Positions 51,757-60,063 of a stretch of DNA of 64,000 nt are shown one piece after another. A model generated the notes under the pieces. That model made no database searches and was not told where the DNA came from. It saw only the letters and a list, made by a program, of their open reading frames with translations. The stretch spans positions 310,001 through 374,000 of the forward strand of contig NZ_CP039690.1 in NCBI RefSeq assembly GCF_005144885.1, read 5' to 3'. Positions within the stretch are counted from its first letter, which is position 1; the number at the start of each line of letters is the position of its first letter. The stretch is from Phreatobacter stygius (GTDB lineage: Bacteria > Pseudomonadota > Alphaproteobacteria > Rhizobiales > Phreatobacteraceae). The translations under genes were made by a program, and so were the position numbers.

Positions 51757-52566
51757 TCAGCTCAGCGCGCCGGCATAACCGCCGGGCGAGACGCCATAGG
51801 TCCGCACGAAGACGCGGGTCATGTGGCTCTGGTCGGCGAAGCCGCTGGCGGCTGCGGCTTCCGCCAGCGCCGTGCCGCCGGCGATCAGCCGGCGCGCCAG
51901 GTCGATCCGGCGCTGCACCAGATAGGCATGCGGCGTCAGCCCGGTGGCCCGGGTGAAACCGCGCAGGACCTGGAACCGGCTGAGCCCGCTTTCGCGGGCG
52001 AGGTCGGCAAGGCTGACCGGCCTGGTCGGCGCATCGTCGATCCGGCGACGGGCCCGCTCGATCGTCCCGGGCACCGAACGCGGCGCGCCGCCCGCCGCTT
52101 CGCCCATGAGCCCGGCGAGCAGCCCGAGCAGCAGCGCCTCCCGGTCGATCCCGGCGGCATCGTCCTCGCCGGCCGTCATGGCGGTGAACAGATGCCCGAA
52201 GGCGGCGGCGAGCCCGGCATCGCGCAGCACCGGCCGGTCGAACTCGCAAGCCTCCGCCCTGCCCTCGCTGATATCAGAGGCGGCCCGGCGAATGACCGCC
52301 GGATCGAAATAGAGCATGCGCCACGACCGGCCGGCATCGCCGATCGGCGCGCCGTCATGCACCTCGCCGGGATTGACCGTGATGATGTCGCCGGAGCCTG
52401 CCTCGACCATGCCCCGGCCGCTATAGGATCTGTGGCCGCCCTGGTGGATCAGGCCAATGCCATATTGCTCGTGCGAATGCCGGGGAAAGGCATGGCGCGT
52501 CGCGGCCTCGACCGCCTCGACGCCGGCGCCCTCGCAGCGAAGCATCCTGAATCGGCCTCGTGTCAT
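51757..52566 (-). CDS. AraC family transcriptional regulator
   Basis: 269 residues. The N-terminal cupin-like sensing domain contains RHAFPRHSHEQYGIGLIHQGG and GSGDIITVNPGEVHDGAP. The C-terminal double helix-turn-helix runs from about residue 175 (SLADLARESGLSRFQVLRGFTRATGLTPHAYLVQRRID-type sequence) to DQSHMTRVFVRTYGVSPGGY. It precedes an EamA transporter gene on the same strand, a frequent pairing in which the regulator senses the exported compound. Confidence 0.93.
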   Translation of the reverse strand: MTRGRFRMLRCEGAGVEAVEAATRHAFPRHSHEQYGIGLIHQGGHRSYSGRGMVEAGSGDIITVNPGEVHDGAPIGDAGRSWRMLYFDPAVIRRAASDISEGRAEACEFDRPVLRDAGLAAAFGHLFTAMTAGEDDAAGIDREALLLGLLAGLMGEAAGGAPRSVPGTIERARRRIDDAPTRPVSLADLARESGLSRFQVLRGFTRATGLTPHAYLVQRRIDLARRLIAGGTALAEAAAASGFADQSHMTRVFVRTYGVSPGGYAGALS

Positions 52567-52654
52567 TGCCTGCCGCCCGAAACGCCGCGCATTGTCGCCG
52601 CGGCCAGCGGCGAAACTCGCAGGCTTTTGCGACCGAATAAAGGGCCGGTCGCGC

Positions 52655-53566
52655 CTATCCGGCGGCTGAATCGCAGGCCTGTCCCGGCACCCGCCGGCTG
52701 AACGGCGACCAGCCGAGCGTCATGCCCGCGGCGGCGAGCAGGATGGCGCTGGCGCCGGCGACCTGCAGCCATTGCAGGTGATGGCCGAAAGCGATCAGGT
52801 CGACCAGCACCGCGACCACCGGATAGATGAAGGACAGGGCGCCGGTCAGGTTGGTCGGCAGCTTCTGGATCGCGCCGTAAAGCAGCACGAAGACCACGCC
52901 GGTATGCACGATGCCGAGCGTGCCGAGCGCGCCCCAGGTGGCGGCACCCGCCGGCAGTTCGGCCAGATTGGCGAGCGGCAGCAGCATGACCATCCCGACC
53001 GACACCTGGATCAAGGTGATCAGGTGTGGCGGAACCCCCTTGAGGCGCTTGGCGACGATTGCCGCCACCGCATAAAAGAACGCGGCGCCGAGCGCCAGCA
53101 GGATGCCGGTGAGATAATCCGCGCCGATCGCGGCGGCCGAGGGCTTGGCCTGTACGATCGCCAGCATTCCGGCAAAGGCGATGCCGAGCCAGCCGAGCTG
53201 GGTGACGGTCGGCCGCTCGCCGAAGACCAGCACGCCGAGGCCGACCAGCATGAAGGGCTGGGTGTTGTAGACCGCTGTCGCGATCGAGATCGAGGCATGC
53301 GGATAGGCGGCGAACAGCAGGAGCCAGTTGGCGACGATGGCGAGGCCGCCGAGCGCGGCGAGGCCCGCCTGGCCTGGTGTGATGATGTCGCGCCGGAGCA
53401 GTCCCATGGCGGCGCAGACCACCAGCAAGGTCGCCGCGCCGAACACGCAGCGCCAGAACACGACGTCCATGACCGGCAAGCCGGAGACCACGACGAACCA
53501 TCCGATCGTGCCGGAAATCGCCATGGCGGCGGTCATCTCGGCGGTGCCGCGCAGCTTCTCGGTCAT
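52655..53566 (-). CDS. DMT superfamily (EamA) transporter
   Basis: 303 residues with ten helices. Typical segments: GTIGWFVVVSGLPVMDVVFWR, ALGGLAIVANWLLLFAAYPHASISIATAVYNTQPFM-type second-helix region, FGERPTVTQLGWLGIAFAGMLAI and TNLTGALSFIYPVVAVLVDLIAFGH. The ATG at 53566 (MTEKLRGTAEM) is chosen because it directly precedes helix 1. Divergent from an Lrp/AsnC gene, which probably regulates it; such pairs often handle amino acid export. Confidence 0.92.
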   Translation of the reverse strand: MTEKLRGTAEMTAAMAISGTIGWFVVVSGLPVMDVVFWRCVFGAATLLVVCAAMGLLRRDIITPGQAGLAALGGLAIVANWLLLFAAYPHASISIATAVYNTQPFMLVGLGVLVFGERPTVTQLGWLGIAFAGMLAIVQAKPSAAAIGADYLTGILLALGAAFFYAVAAIVAKRLKGVPPHLITLIQVSVGMVMLLPLANLAELPAGAATWGALGTLGIVHTGVVFVLLYGAIQKLPTNLTGALSFIYPVVAVLVDLIAFGHHLQWLQVAGASAILLAAAGMTLGWSPFSRRVPGQACDSAAG

Positions 53567-53707
53567 GGCAGCCTCGTCGCGTCCAAAATCCATCGGAGGC
53601 TGCAGCATAATTGGCGACTTGCCGGATCTATATGGGCTTTATAAGGTCATCGGCGAAATCGACATTACAATATGAGACGGTTTTGACGATCGGCCTTTGG
53701 AAAAATC

Positions 53708-54142
53708 ATGCTCGATGATCTCGACCGGCGCATCGTCGAAATCCTGGCCGATGACGCCCGCATCTCGCTGAAGGAGCTGGCGCAACGGGTCGAGTTGTCC
53801 TCGCCGAGCGCTTCCGACCGCCTGCGCCGGCTGGAAGAACGCGGCGTGATCCGCGCCTTCACCGTCGATATCGATCCGCAGGCGCTCGGCTACACCCTGC
53901 AGGCGATCGTCCGCATCAAGCCGCTGCCGGGCAAGCTGCACACGGTCCAGAAGCTGATCCGGGAGATCCCCGAATTCACCGAATGCGACAAGGTGACCGG
54001 CGACGACTGCTTCATCGCCCGGCTGCACCTGCGGTCGATCGAAGAGCTCGACCGGATCCTCGACCGCATCACCGACAAGGCCGAGACCAGCACGGCGATC
54101 GTCAAGGCCCAGCCGGTCAAGCGGCGCCTGCCGCCGCTTTAG
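53708..54142 (+). CDS. Lrp/AsnC family transcriptional regulator
   Basis: 144 residues. N-terminal helix-turn-helix DRRIVEILADDARISLKELAQRVELSSPSASDRLRRLEERGVI-type sequence, then the RAM (regulation of amino acid metabolism) domain with AIVRIKPLPGKLHTV and VTGDDCFIARLHLRSIEELD. The conserved GDxD loop for amino acid binding is present as GDDC. The divergent DMT transporter gene, 141 bases away across an AT-rich gap, is the probable target, with amino acid as effector. Confidence 0.94.
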   Translation: MLDDLDRRIVEILADDARISLKELAQRVELSSPSASDRLRRLEERGVIRAFTVDIDPQALGYTLQAIVRIKPLPGKLHTVQKLIREIPEFTECDKVTGDDCFIARLHLRSIEELDRILDRITDKAETSTAIVKAQPVKRRLPPL

Positions 54143-54497
54143 GGTACGAGAATACTGTCCCTCGCGCTGCGGTCGGCCGTCCGTCGAGGCTCGCGCAAGG
54201 GCGCTCGCACCTCAGGATGAGGAACGTGGTGTATGGCAGCAGCGACAGTGCTAGTTGCGCGACGAGGACCGTGTCTCATAAGCGACAGTCGTGCAAATCC
54301 CCAACAGTCCTCATCCTGAGGAGCGAGCGTAGCGAGCCTCGAAGGACGGCTGACCTCCGTGCAACACCATCCAGGTGCTTCGAACAAAACATGCCGGTTC
54401 CCGGATTTTCTCGCAGGCCCTGTCGAAATCATGCCTTGCTCACCCGACATCGTGACGCCGGGTGACCAGTGCCGGCATCATCACGAGGACGAGCGAC
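54143..54497. repeat. Gap with a ~45-bp imperfect inverted repeat and the YCII-ECF42 promoter
   Basis: No gene seen. Inverted arms at about 54174-54222 and 54308-54352 (GTCGAGGCTCGC... and CCTCATCCTGAGGAGCGAGC..., mutually complementary with a few mismatches and an indel) enclose about 85 bases. After them comes the promoter-like motif at 54421-54448. Confidence 0.7.
54421..54448 (+). promoter_or_regulatory. ECF42-type promoter motif upstream of YCII-ECF42 operon
   Basis: TGTCGA, 18 bases, then CGAC. The described ECF42 promoter has TGTCGA at -35 and CGA/TC at -10. It lies 49 bases before the YCII gene start, so the sigma factor encoded in the operon probably drives its own transcription. 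Confidence 0.6.
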
Positions 54498-54854
54498 ATG
54501 CGCTATCTGCTGATGCTTTACGCCGACGAAGCCGTGGGGTCCAAGTTCACGCCGGACGAGATGCGGCCGTTCATGGAACAGATGTTCGCCTACCAGGCGG
54601 CGCTCACCAAGGCCGGGGCCTTCGTCGCGACCGCCCCGCTGGCACGCACCGACCGAGCCTGCACCATCCGCATGGAGGGCGGCGAGATGAAGGTCCATGA
54701 CGGCCCCTATGCCGAGACCCGCGAACAGTTCGGTGGTTATTTCATCATCGAGGCTGCCGATATCGACATGGCGCGGACCTGGGCCGCACGCTGTCCGGCG
54801 GCGACCTGGGGCAGCATCGAGATCCGTGAGATCATCGACCATTGCTACCCGTGA
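54498..54854 (+). CDS. YCII-related (DGPF) domain protein
   Basis: 118 residues of the YCII/DGPF family: MRYLLMLYADEAVG at the start, the motif HDGPYAETREQFGGYFIIEAAD (DGPF-like) in the middle and a C-terminal SIEIREII. These small alpha-beta barrel-like proteins are the conserved companions of ECF42 sigma factors. The sigma gene begins at this gene's stop codon (TGATG). The family's precise action is not established; a role in sensing or modulating the sigma factor is inferred. The ATG at 54498 gives the standard start. Confidence 0.93.
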   Translation: MRYLLMLYADEAVGSKFTPDEMRPFMEQMFAYQAALTKAGAFVATAPLARTDRACTIRMEGGEMKVHDGPYAETREQFGGYFIIEAADIDMARTWAARCPAATWGSIEIREIIDHCYP

Positions 54855-56107
54855 TGCCGGTCCGGGCCGACGACCCGGCGCGCCGCGCCGTCGAGCGGGC
54901 GGCACGCGCGAGCTATGGCCGCCTCGTCGCCTTTCTCAGCACCCGCACCCGCGATGTCGCCGGCGCCGAGGACGCGCTGGCGGAGGCCTTCGCGACAGCA
55001 CTGCAGCAATGGCCCGCCGACGGCGTGCCGGCCAATCCCGATGCCTGGCTGTTGACCGTGGCGCGCCGGCGCGGCGCCGATGCCTTGCGCCGCCGGCGGA
55101 CCAGCGCGGTCCACGCGCCACATCTGATGCTGATCGCCGACGAGATCGAAGCCGCTGCGGCAAGCCTGGGCGACATCCCCGACCGGCGCCTGGCGCTGAT
55201 GTTCGCCTGCGCCCATCCGGCGATCGAGCCGGGCATTCGCACCCCGCTGATCCTGCAGACCATTCTCGGCTTGACCGCCGCCGCGATCGCTTCGGCCTTC
55301 CTGATGCCGCCGGCAACCATGGGTCAGCGGCTGGTCCGCGCCAAGGCCAGGCTCCGCGAGGCCGGCATCGCCTTCGCCATCCCCGACAAGGAGGAACTGC
55401 CGGGCCGGCTCGATGCCGTGCTGGAGGCCGTTTATGCGGCCTATGCCAAGGGCTGGGCCGAGACCGGCGAACCCGGCACACCGCAACTTGCCGACGAAGC
55501 GATCTGGCTCGGCCGGGTGCTCGTCGCGCTTTTGCCTGAACAACCCGAGGCCAAGGGCATGCTGGCGCTGATGCTGCAAGCCGAGGCGCGGCGGCCGGCC
55601 CGGCGCGATACTGGCGGCGCCTATGTGCCGCTGGACGCGCAGGACACCAGGCTCTGGGATATCGCCCGGGTCCGAGAGGCCGAGATGCTGCTGGCCGAGG
55701 CCAATGCCGGTGGCCCGAGCGGGCGCTACCAGATCGAGGCGGCGATCCAGTCGGCCCACGCGGCACGGCGCCTGCACGGCGTTGCGAGCTGGGGCGCCAT
55801 CGTGGCGCTCTACGACCTTCTGTTCGCCCTGGCGCCGTCGCCGGTGGTGGCCCTCAACCGCGCCGTGGCGCGTGCCGAGCTCGACGGTCCCGCCGCGGCG
55901 CTCGAAGAGATCGATCGCCTGGCGGGCGACCCGCGCATGGCCGACTATCAACCCTATTGGGCGGCGCGCGGCCATCTCTGCGCGCGCGCCGGCCGGTGCG
56001 GCGACGCCAAGGCGGCGCTGACGCTCGCCATTGGCCTAGCCGCCGATCCGGCGGTCCGCCTGTACCTGCAGGGCCAGCGCGACCGTTTGTGCAACGGCGG
56101 GACATAA
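54854..56107 (+). CDS. ECF sigma factor with C-terminal extension (ECF42 group)
   Basis: 417 residues. The N-terminal sigma region 2 spans about 15-85 (ASYGRLVAFLSTRTRDVAGAEDALAEAF and DAWLLTVARRRGADALRRRR), followed by sigma-4-like sequence (RLALMFACAHPAIEPGIRTPLILQTILGL, ASAFLMPPATMGQRLVRAKARL). The remaining 200 residues are the DUF6596/TPR-like extension (LDAVLEAVYAAYAKGWAETGE ... ALNRAVARAELDGPAAALEEID) that defines ECF42. No anti-sigma gene is present; the extension is thought to control activity. The YCII partner gene overlaps its start by one base. Ends just before a hairpin. Confidence 0.93.
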   Translation: MPVRADDPARRAVERAARASYGRLVAFLSTRTRDVAGAEDALAEAFATALQQWPADGVPANPDAWLLTVARRRGADALRRRRTSAVHAPHLMLIADEIEAAAASLGDIPDRRLALMFACAHPAIEPGIRTPLILQTILGLTAAAIASAFLMPPATMGQRLVRAKARLREAGIAFAIPDKEELPGRLDAVLEAVYAAYAKGWAETGEPGTPQLADEAIWLGRVLVALLPEQPEAKGMLALMLQAEARRPARRDTGGAYVPLDAQDTRLWDIARVREAEMLLAEANAGGPSGRYQIEAAIQSAHAARRLHGVASWGAIVALYDLLFALAPSPVVALNRAVARAELDGPAAALEEIDRLAGDPRMADYQPYWAARGHLCARAGRCGDAKAALTLAIGLAADPAVRLYLQGQRDRLCNGGT

Positions 56108-56111
56108 AAAA

Positions 56112-56135
56112 GGCCGCCCGGCAAAGCGGGCGGCC
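56112..56135. terminator. Hairpin after the ECF42 gene
   Basis: A perfect 9-bp GC stem (GGCCGCCCG/CGGGCGGCC) with a 6-base loop begins 4 bases after the stop codon. There is a run of A before it but no T-run after it on the plus strand, so it is a less typical terminator; on the minus strand it would have the T-run. Confidence 0.6.
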
Positions 56136-56342
56136 TGGTCGCGACAGCCGGGTTGGGGGGCAATCAGCCACGCGACTTGCAGCTTCAACGCAGTCGTCGG
56201 CGGGTGGTTCCCGCACCATGCGCCGGCGATGCAAAAAATCGCGGGAGCGCGGGCGAAGCGGCAAACCTTGACAGGCCGTGCCGGCGTACCGAAGTCTTGG
56301 CGGCGTGCATGCTGGCGAGCTTCTTTTCATCCGAGGCCTCAC

Positions 56343-56573
56343 ATGACCAAGCTCTTTGCTCACCTCGAGGCGGACGGTTCCTATTCACCCGACGTGCTCG
56401 CCATGATGCAGGTGATCCATATGAGCGTCTGCGCCGAACTGGCCGTACCGCTGGACGACCATGTGACCCGCGAAGCCGTTGCCGAGGCCATCGTGCGGCA
56501 GATCGATCTCGGCAATCACGATGTCACCGCGGTCACCGAGACCGCCCGCAGCGCGGCGAGAACCACCAGCTGA
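56343..56573 (+). CDS. Small hypothetical protein beside DUF892 gene
   Basis: 76 residues starting MTKLFAHLEADGSYSPDVLAMMQ. No known motif; mostly helical, acidic, no signal peptide or membrane helix. It precedes the DUF892 gene by 82 bases on the same strand, but that gene has its own EcfG-type promoter in the gap. Function unknown. An upstream in-frame start would overlap the gap after the ECF42 terminator and is not preferred. Confidence 0.6.
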   Translation: MTKLFAHLEADGSYSPDVLAMMQVIHMSVCAELAVPLDDHVTREAVAEAIVRQIDLGNHDVTAVTETARSAARTTS

Positions 56574-56603
56574 GCCTTGGCCGCGCCAGCCTGTCGACCG
56601 GCC

Positions 56604-56628
56604 GGAACTTCACCGCACGGCCGACGTT
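56604..56628 (+). promoter_or_regulatory. Consensus EcfG general-stress promoter
   Basis: GGAAC (56604-56608), 16 bases, then CGTT (56625-56628). This matches the EcfG sigma promoter GGAAC-N16/17-CGTT exactly. It ends 27 bases before the ATG of the DUF892 gene, which would give a short leader containing the AGGAGG ribosome site. Confidence 0.8.
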
Positions 56629-56655
56629 CCTCCTCAGCCTGCACAGGAGGACGCC

Positions 56656-57159
56656 ATGGCAAAGATTCACGCGCTGGACGACATGTTTCTCGATCTGTTG
56701 AAGGACGTCTATTACGCCGAAAAACAGATCCTCAAGGCCTTGCCCAAAATGGCCAAGGCGGCCCGCTCGACGCAGTTGAAGGCGGCCTTCGAAAAGCACC
56801 GCGACGAGACCGAAGGCCATGTCGAGCGCCTCGAGCAGGTGTTCGAGATCGTCGGGCAGACGCCGCGCGGCAAGACCTGCGACGCGATCCTCGGCATTAT
56901 CGAGGAGGGCAAGGCGGTCATCGAAGACTATGACGACAGCCCGGCGCTCGATGCCGGCCTGGTGGCTGCGGCCCAGGCGGTCGAGCATTACGAGATCGCC
57001 CGCTACGGTACGCTCAAGGCCTGGGCGAACCAGCTCGGCAAGAGCGACGCGGCCAAGCTCTTCGGCGCCACTTTGGCCGAGGAAGAGAAGACCGACATGG
57101 CCCTGACCAAGCTCGCGGCAACCTCGATCAACAAGAGCGCCACGGCAACAGCCGCCTGA
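56656..57159 (+). CDS. DUF892 (YciE-like) ferritin-like stress protein
   Basis: 167 residues of the YciE/DUF892 family, a four-helix ferritin-like bundle: LDLLKDVYYAEKQILKALPKMAKAA, AFEKHRDETEGHVERLEQVFE, AAQAVEHYEIARYGTLKAW and AEEEKTDMALTKLA. The Glu and His residues along these helices (E..H motifs) suit a di-metal site. DUF892 genes are widely found in stress regulons. AGGAGG lies just upstream of the ATG, and a consensus EcfG promoter precedes it, so it is probably induced in the general stress response. Confidence 0.94.
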   Translation: MAKIHALDDMFLDLLKDVYYAEKQILKALPKMAKAARSTQLKAAFEKHRDETEGHVERLEQVFEIVGQTPRGKTCDAILGIIEEGKAVIEDYDDSPALDAGLVAAAQAVEHYEIARYGTLKAWANQLGKSDAAKLFGATLAEEEKTDMALTKLAATSINKSATATAA

Positions 57160-57197
57160 GCCGCCCGGCACCGGGCGCGGCGTCGTCCTGACAGGCA

Positions 57198-57221
57198 GCC
57201 CGCCTCGGCACGGAGGCGGGC
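57198..57221. terminator. Hairpin between convergent DUF892 and GST genes
   Basis: A perfect 9-bp stem (GCCCGCCTC/GAGGCGGGC) with a 6-base loop, placed in the 83-bp gap between two convergent genes. It has no T-run; bidirectional termination is inferred from position. Confidence 0.5.
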
Positions 57222-57242
57222 GCCAAAGAGCCCGGGCCGCGA

Positions 57243-57947
57243 TCAGCCCCGCTTCGGACTATCCAGCCCACGCTGCACCGCCGGCCGCGCAAGGCCGCGG
57301 TCCAGCCAGGCCGGCACCCGCTTGAAGCTGTCATAGGCGACGAGCTCGCCGGCGCCGTAGAAGCCGACCAGGTTGCGCACCCAGCCGAGCATGGAAATAT
57401 CGGCGATCGTATAGTCGTCGCCCATGATCCATTGCCGGCCTTCGAGCCGGGTCTCGAGCACGCCGAGCAGGCGCTTGGATTCGTTGACATAGCGCTCCAG
57501 CGGCCGCTTGTCGGCATAGTCCCGGCCGGCGAACTTGTGGAAGAAGCCGACCTGGCCGAACATCGGCCCGACCGCCGCCATCTGGAAGAACACCCATTGG
57601 ATGGTCTCGTAGCGCCGGGCGGCATCATCAGGCAGCAGCTTGCCGGTCTTCTCGGCGAGATAGATGAGGATCGCGCCGGATTCGAACAGGGCCAGCGGTT
57701 TGTCGCCGGGCCCGTCGGGATCGATGATCGCCGGGATCTTGCCGTTCGGGTTCAGCGCCAGGAATTCCGGCGTCCAGCTTTCATTCTTGCCGATATCGAC
57801 GAGATGCGGCTCGTAAGGCAGGCCGATCTCCTCGAGCATGATCGACACCTTGACGCCGTTCGGCGTCGGCAGCGAATAGAGCTGCAGCCGGTCGGGATGG
57901 GCGGCCGGCCAGCGCGTGGCGATCGGAAAGGCGGAAAGGTCGGGCAT
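57243..57947 (-). CDS. Glutathione S-transferase (Ure2p/YfcG-like)
   Basis: 234 residues. The N-terminal thioredoxin-like domain begins around LQLYSLPTPNGVKVSIMLEEIGLPYEPHLVDI and includes NPNGKIPAIIDPDG and ESGAILIYLAEKTG, the Ure2p-type pattern in which TPNG replaces the classic Ser/Tyr start. The C-terminal helical domain contains DYTIADISMLGWVRNLVGF. It would handle glutathione-linked disulfide reduction or conjugation in the cytosol. The ATG at 57947 starts MPDLSAFPIATRWP; an earlier start lies in the gap. Confidence 0.94.
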   Translation of the reverse strand: MPDLSAFPIATRWPAAHPDRLQLYSLPTPNGVKVSIMLEEIGLPYEPHLVDIGKNESWTPEFLALNPNGKIPAIIDPDGPGDKPLALFESGAILIYLAEKTGKLLPDDAARRYETIQWVFFQMAAVGPMFGQVGFFHKFAGRDYADKRPLERYVNESKRLLGVLETRLEGRQWIMGDDYTIADISMLGWVRNLVGFYGAGELVAYDSFKRVPAWLDRGLARPAVQRGLDSPKRG

Positions 57948-58068
57948 CCCGGGCTCCTGGAGCGTGAACTGAGGCCGGGACGATAGCGAGGCTCCGCCAA
58001 GGTGCAATCCGCGCGCGTGGCTGAGGCCCGCAACTGACGAGGATGTGACCGGCGGGCAGGTCCCGCCG

Positions 58069-59433
58069 TCAGCGCATCAGGTGGTTCGCCACCGCCTCGA
58101 AGGCCGGCAGCGTGATCGGGTCATTGGCAGCATTGCCGGCCAGGGGATGCGAGGAGAAGCGTGCGATGACCATGCGCGCGGCGGGATCGACATAGATCGA
58201 CTGGCCGTGCACGCCGCGCGCCATGAAGGCGCCGTGGGCATTGTGGGTGATCCACCACATGCCGCGATAGCTCCAGCCCTTGAGCAGCGCATAGCCGGCC
58301 TTCTCGAAGGCGGCCCGGTCGCCGCCGGCGCGAATCCGGGTGATCGCCGCCTCCGGCACCAGGCGCTGGCCGTTGATCACCCCATTGTCCAGCATGAGCT
58401 GGCCGATCCGCGCCATGTCGCGCAGGCCCGCGCTGAAGCCGCCGCCGGCGAACGGCGTGCCGATCGAATCCACTGAAATATAGCCGTCCTGCTCGGCCCC
58501 CATCCGGCTCCAGATCCGCTCCGACAGAAGCGCCGCCACCGATTTGCCGGTCGCCCGTGCAATGATCCAGCCAAGCGTATCGGTATTGACGGTCCGGTAG
58601 CCGAAGGCCGCGCCGTGCTCGCCCTCCTTGCGCACCGTGCGGAGGAAGTCGAAATAGCTGCGCGGCCCGGCATAGCCTGATGGTTTCGGCAAGGGATTGC
58701 CCGCCGCCGCATGCAGCCAGACATCGGCCTGCGGGTCGGCATAGTCCTCGCTGTAGCGAAGCCCGGTGGTCATCTCCAGCACCTGCCTCACCGTCGCATC
58801 GCCGAAGCCGCTGCCGGCAAGCTCCGGCACGATCGCGTCGACCCTGGCGCGCTCGTCGATCACGCCTTCGGCCACCAGCATCTCGCCGAGCAGCCCGGTC
58901 AGCGATTTGGTCACCGACATGGCGGCGTGCTGGCCGGCCTCGCCGAGGCAGCCGAAATAGCGCTCAAAGACCAACACGCCGTCGCGCAGGATGGCAATGC
59001 CGTCGGTGTAATTGGCCTCGAGCGACTGCGCCCAGGTCATCTCGCGGCTACCGCCGATCGGGGTGAACCTGACCGCGTCGATCGTCCAGTCGATCCGGCG
59101 CGCCAGCGGCACCGGCGCGCCCAGGCCCCGGCTGACGCCGAGCGTCGGCATCAGCTGGCGATTGTGGCAGACGACCCAGCGCGACCGGGGGAAATTGAAG
59201 AAGTCCGGATCGGAAAAACGGATGATCTTGTCGGCCGGCGGCGGCGACCCCACCATCCACTCCAGTCTGCCGGGGTCCGAGTTTTCGGCCGACAACATCT
59301 GCCGCTCCTGCGGGGCCTGTGCCACGGCCAGCGGCGGCGCGCCGGCGATCCCCGTTGCGACGATGCCGGCAACCGCGAGCCGGCGGCCGAAAGCGCGGGC
59401 GGCGGATCTTCTTTCAATAGCTGACGACGACAT
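58069..59433 (-). CDS. Serine hydrolase, beta-lactamase class C family
   Basis: 454 residues with a signal-like N-terminus (RRSAARAFGRRLAVAGIVATGIAGAPP...AQA). The nucleophile motif is Ser173-Val-Thr-Lys176 in AAMSVTKSLTG, and the second motif contains a Tyr in TTGLRYSEDY. C-terminal sequence HGVHGQSIYVDPAARMVIARFSS is typical of class C-like esterases (6-aminohexanoate-dimer-hydrolase type), so it is more likely an exported esterase than an antibiotic-degrading enzyme. Its ATG overlaps by 20 bases the end of a truncated porin gene. Confidence 0.9.
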   Translation of the reverse strand: MSSSAIERRSAARAFGRRLAVAGIVATGIAGAPPLAVAQAPQERQMLSAENSDPGRLEWMVGSPPPADKIIRFSDPDFFNFPRSRWVVCHNRQLMPTLGVSRGLGAPVPLARRIDWTIDAVRFTPIGGSREMTWAQSLEANYTDGIAILRDGVLVFERYFGCLGEAGQHAAMSVTKSLTGLLGEMLVAEGVIDERARVDAIVPELAGSGFGDATVRQVLEMTTGLRYSEDYADPQADVWLHAAAGNPLPKPSGYAGPRSYFDFLRTVRKEGEHGAAFGYRTVNTDTLGWIIARATGKSVAALLSERIWSRMGAEQDGYISVDSIGTPFAGGGFSAGLRDMARIGQLMLDNGVINGQRLVPEAAITRIRAGGDRAAFEKAGYALLKGWSYRGMWWITHNAHGAFMARGVHGQSIYVDPAARMVIARFSSHPLAGNAANDPITLPAFEAVANHLMR

Positions 59434-59938
59434 TGACGAAACCTCCTGTCCAGGCCGGCGTTTTGGACGGCACGATCGAGGCGATCCCCGCTCCGGGAAA
59501 GGACACGCTGAAGCCCGCGGTCAGATAGGTGTTGGGGTTCACCTGGCGCGTATATTCGACGAAGACATCATCGGCGAGATGCTTGTTGGTGACCCCGGCG
59601 ACCAGGATCGGCACGCCATTGGACACCTCCAGGCGCGTACCTTGGCCGAACTGGATCGGACTGCGCAATTCGTTGGCCTTGACGATCGAATAGCGCAGCG
59701 TCAGCGCGTCGCGGTCGGTTGGAGCCAGCTCGAGCGCGATCTGATGCGCGTTGAGGTTCGAATTGATGAACACCATCGACGACTTCGAGCCGGCCGACCA
59801 GGAGCTCGGCGAACCCTCGAAATACAATGGGTCGAACCGCTCGTTGCGGCTGGTCGAAGGGTTGGCGCCGGATAAGGTCTGGTACGAATAGGTCAGCGTC
59901 GGCGACCACGCTGCCTGGCTTGACGTTGAATCCCGCAT
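59414..59938 (-). pseudogene. Truncated outer-membrane porin (alginate-export/DUF-type beta-barrel) remnant
   Basis: 174 residues forming only the C-terminal third of a larger barrel. The segments WSPTLTYSYQTLSG, RNERFDPLYFEGSPSSW, ALELAPTDRDALTLRY, LADDVFVEYTRQVNPNTYL and a final GGFVNVVVSY (aromatic end) are alternating strands of an outer-membrane protein such as the alginate-export family. It lacks signal peptide and N-terminal strands. The ATG at 59938 is probably accidental: a neighbouring frame reads AGFNVKPGS just before, as if the frame had shifted. The upstream part is missing, replaced by the DMT gene region, so the gene is a broken remnant. Confidence 0.72.
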
Positions 59939-60063
59939 GAGGGAAAATAAATCTCATATAGTGGATCTGCGAGCATATCGGCATGGCAACGAGCGCGATC
60001 ATCGACGGCCTGGGAACGACGCCCTCACCTGCCGGGTTCGACCGGCAAGCAGCCGGCTGAGCC

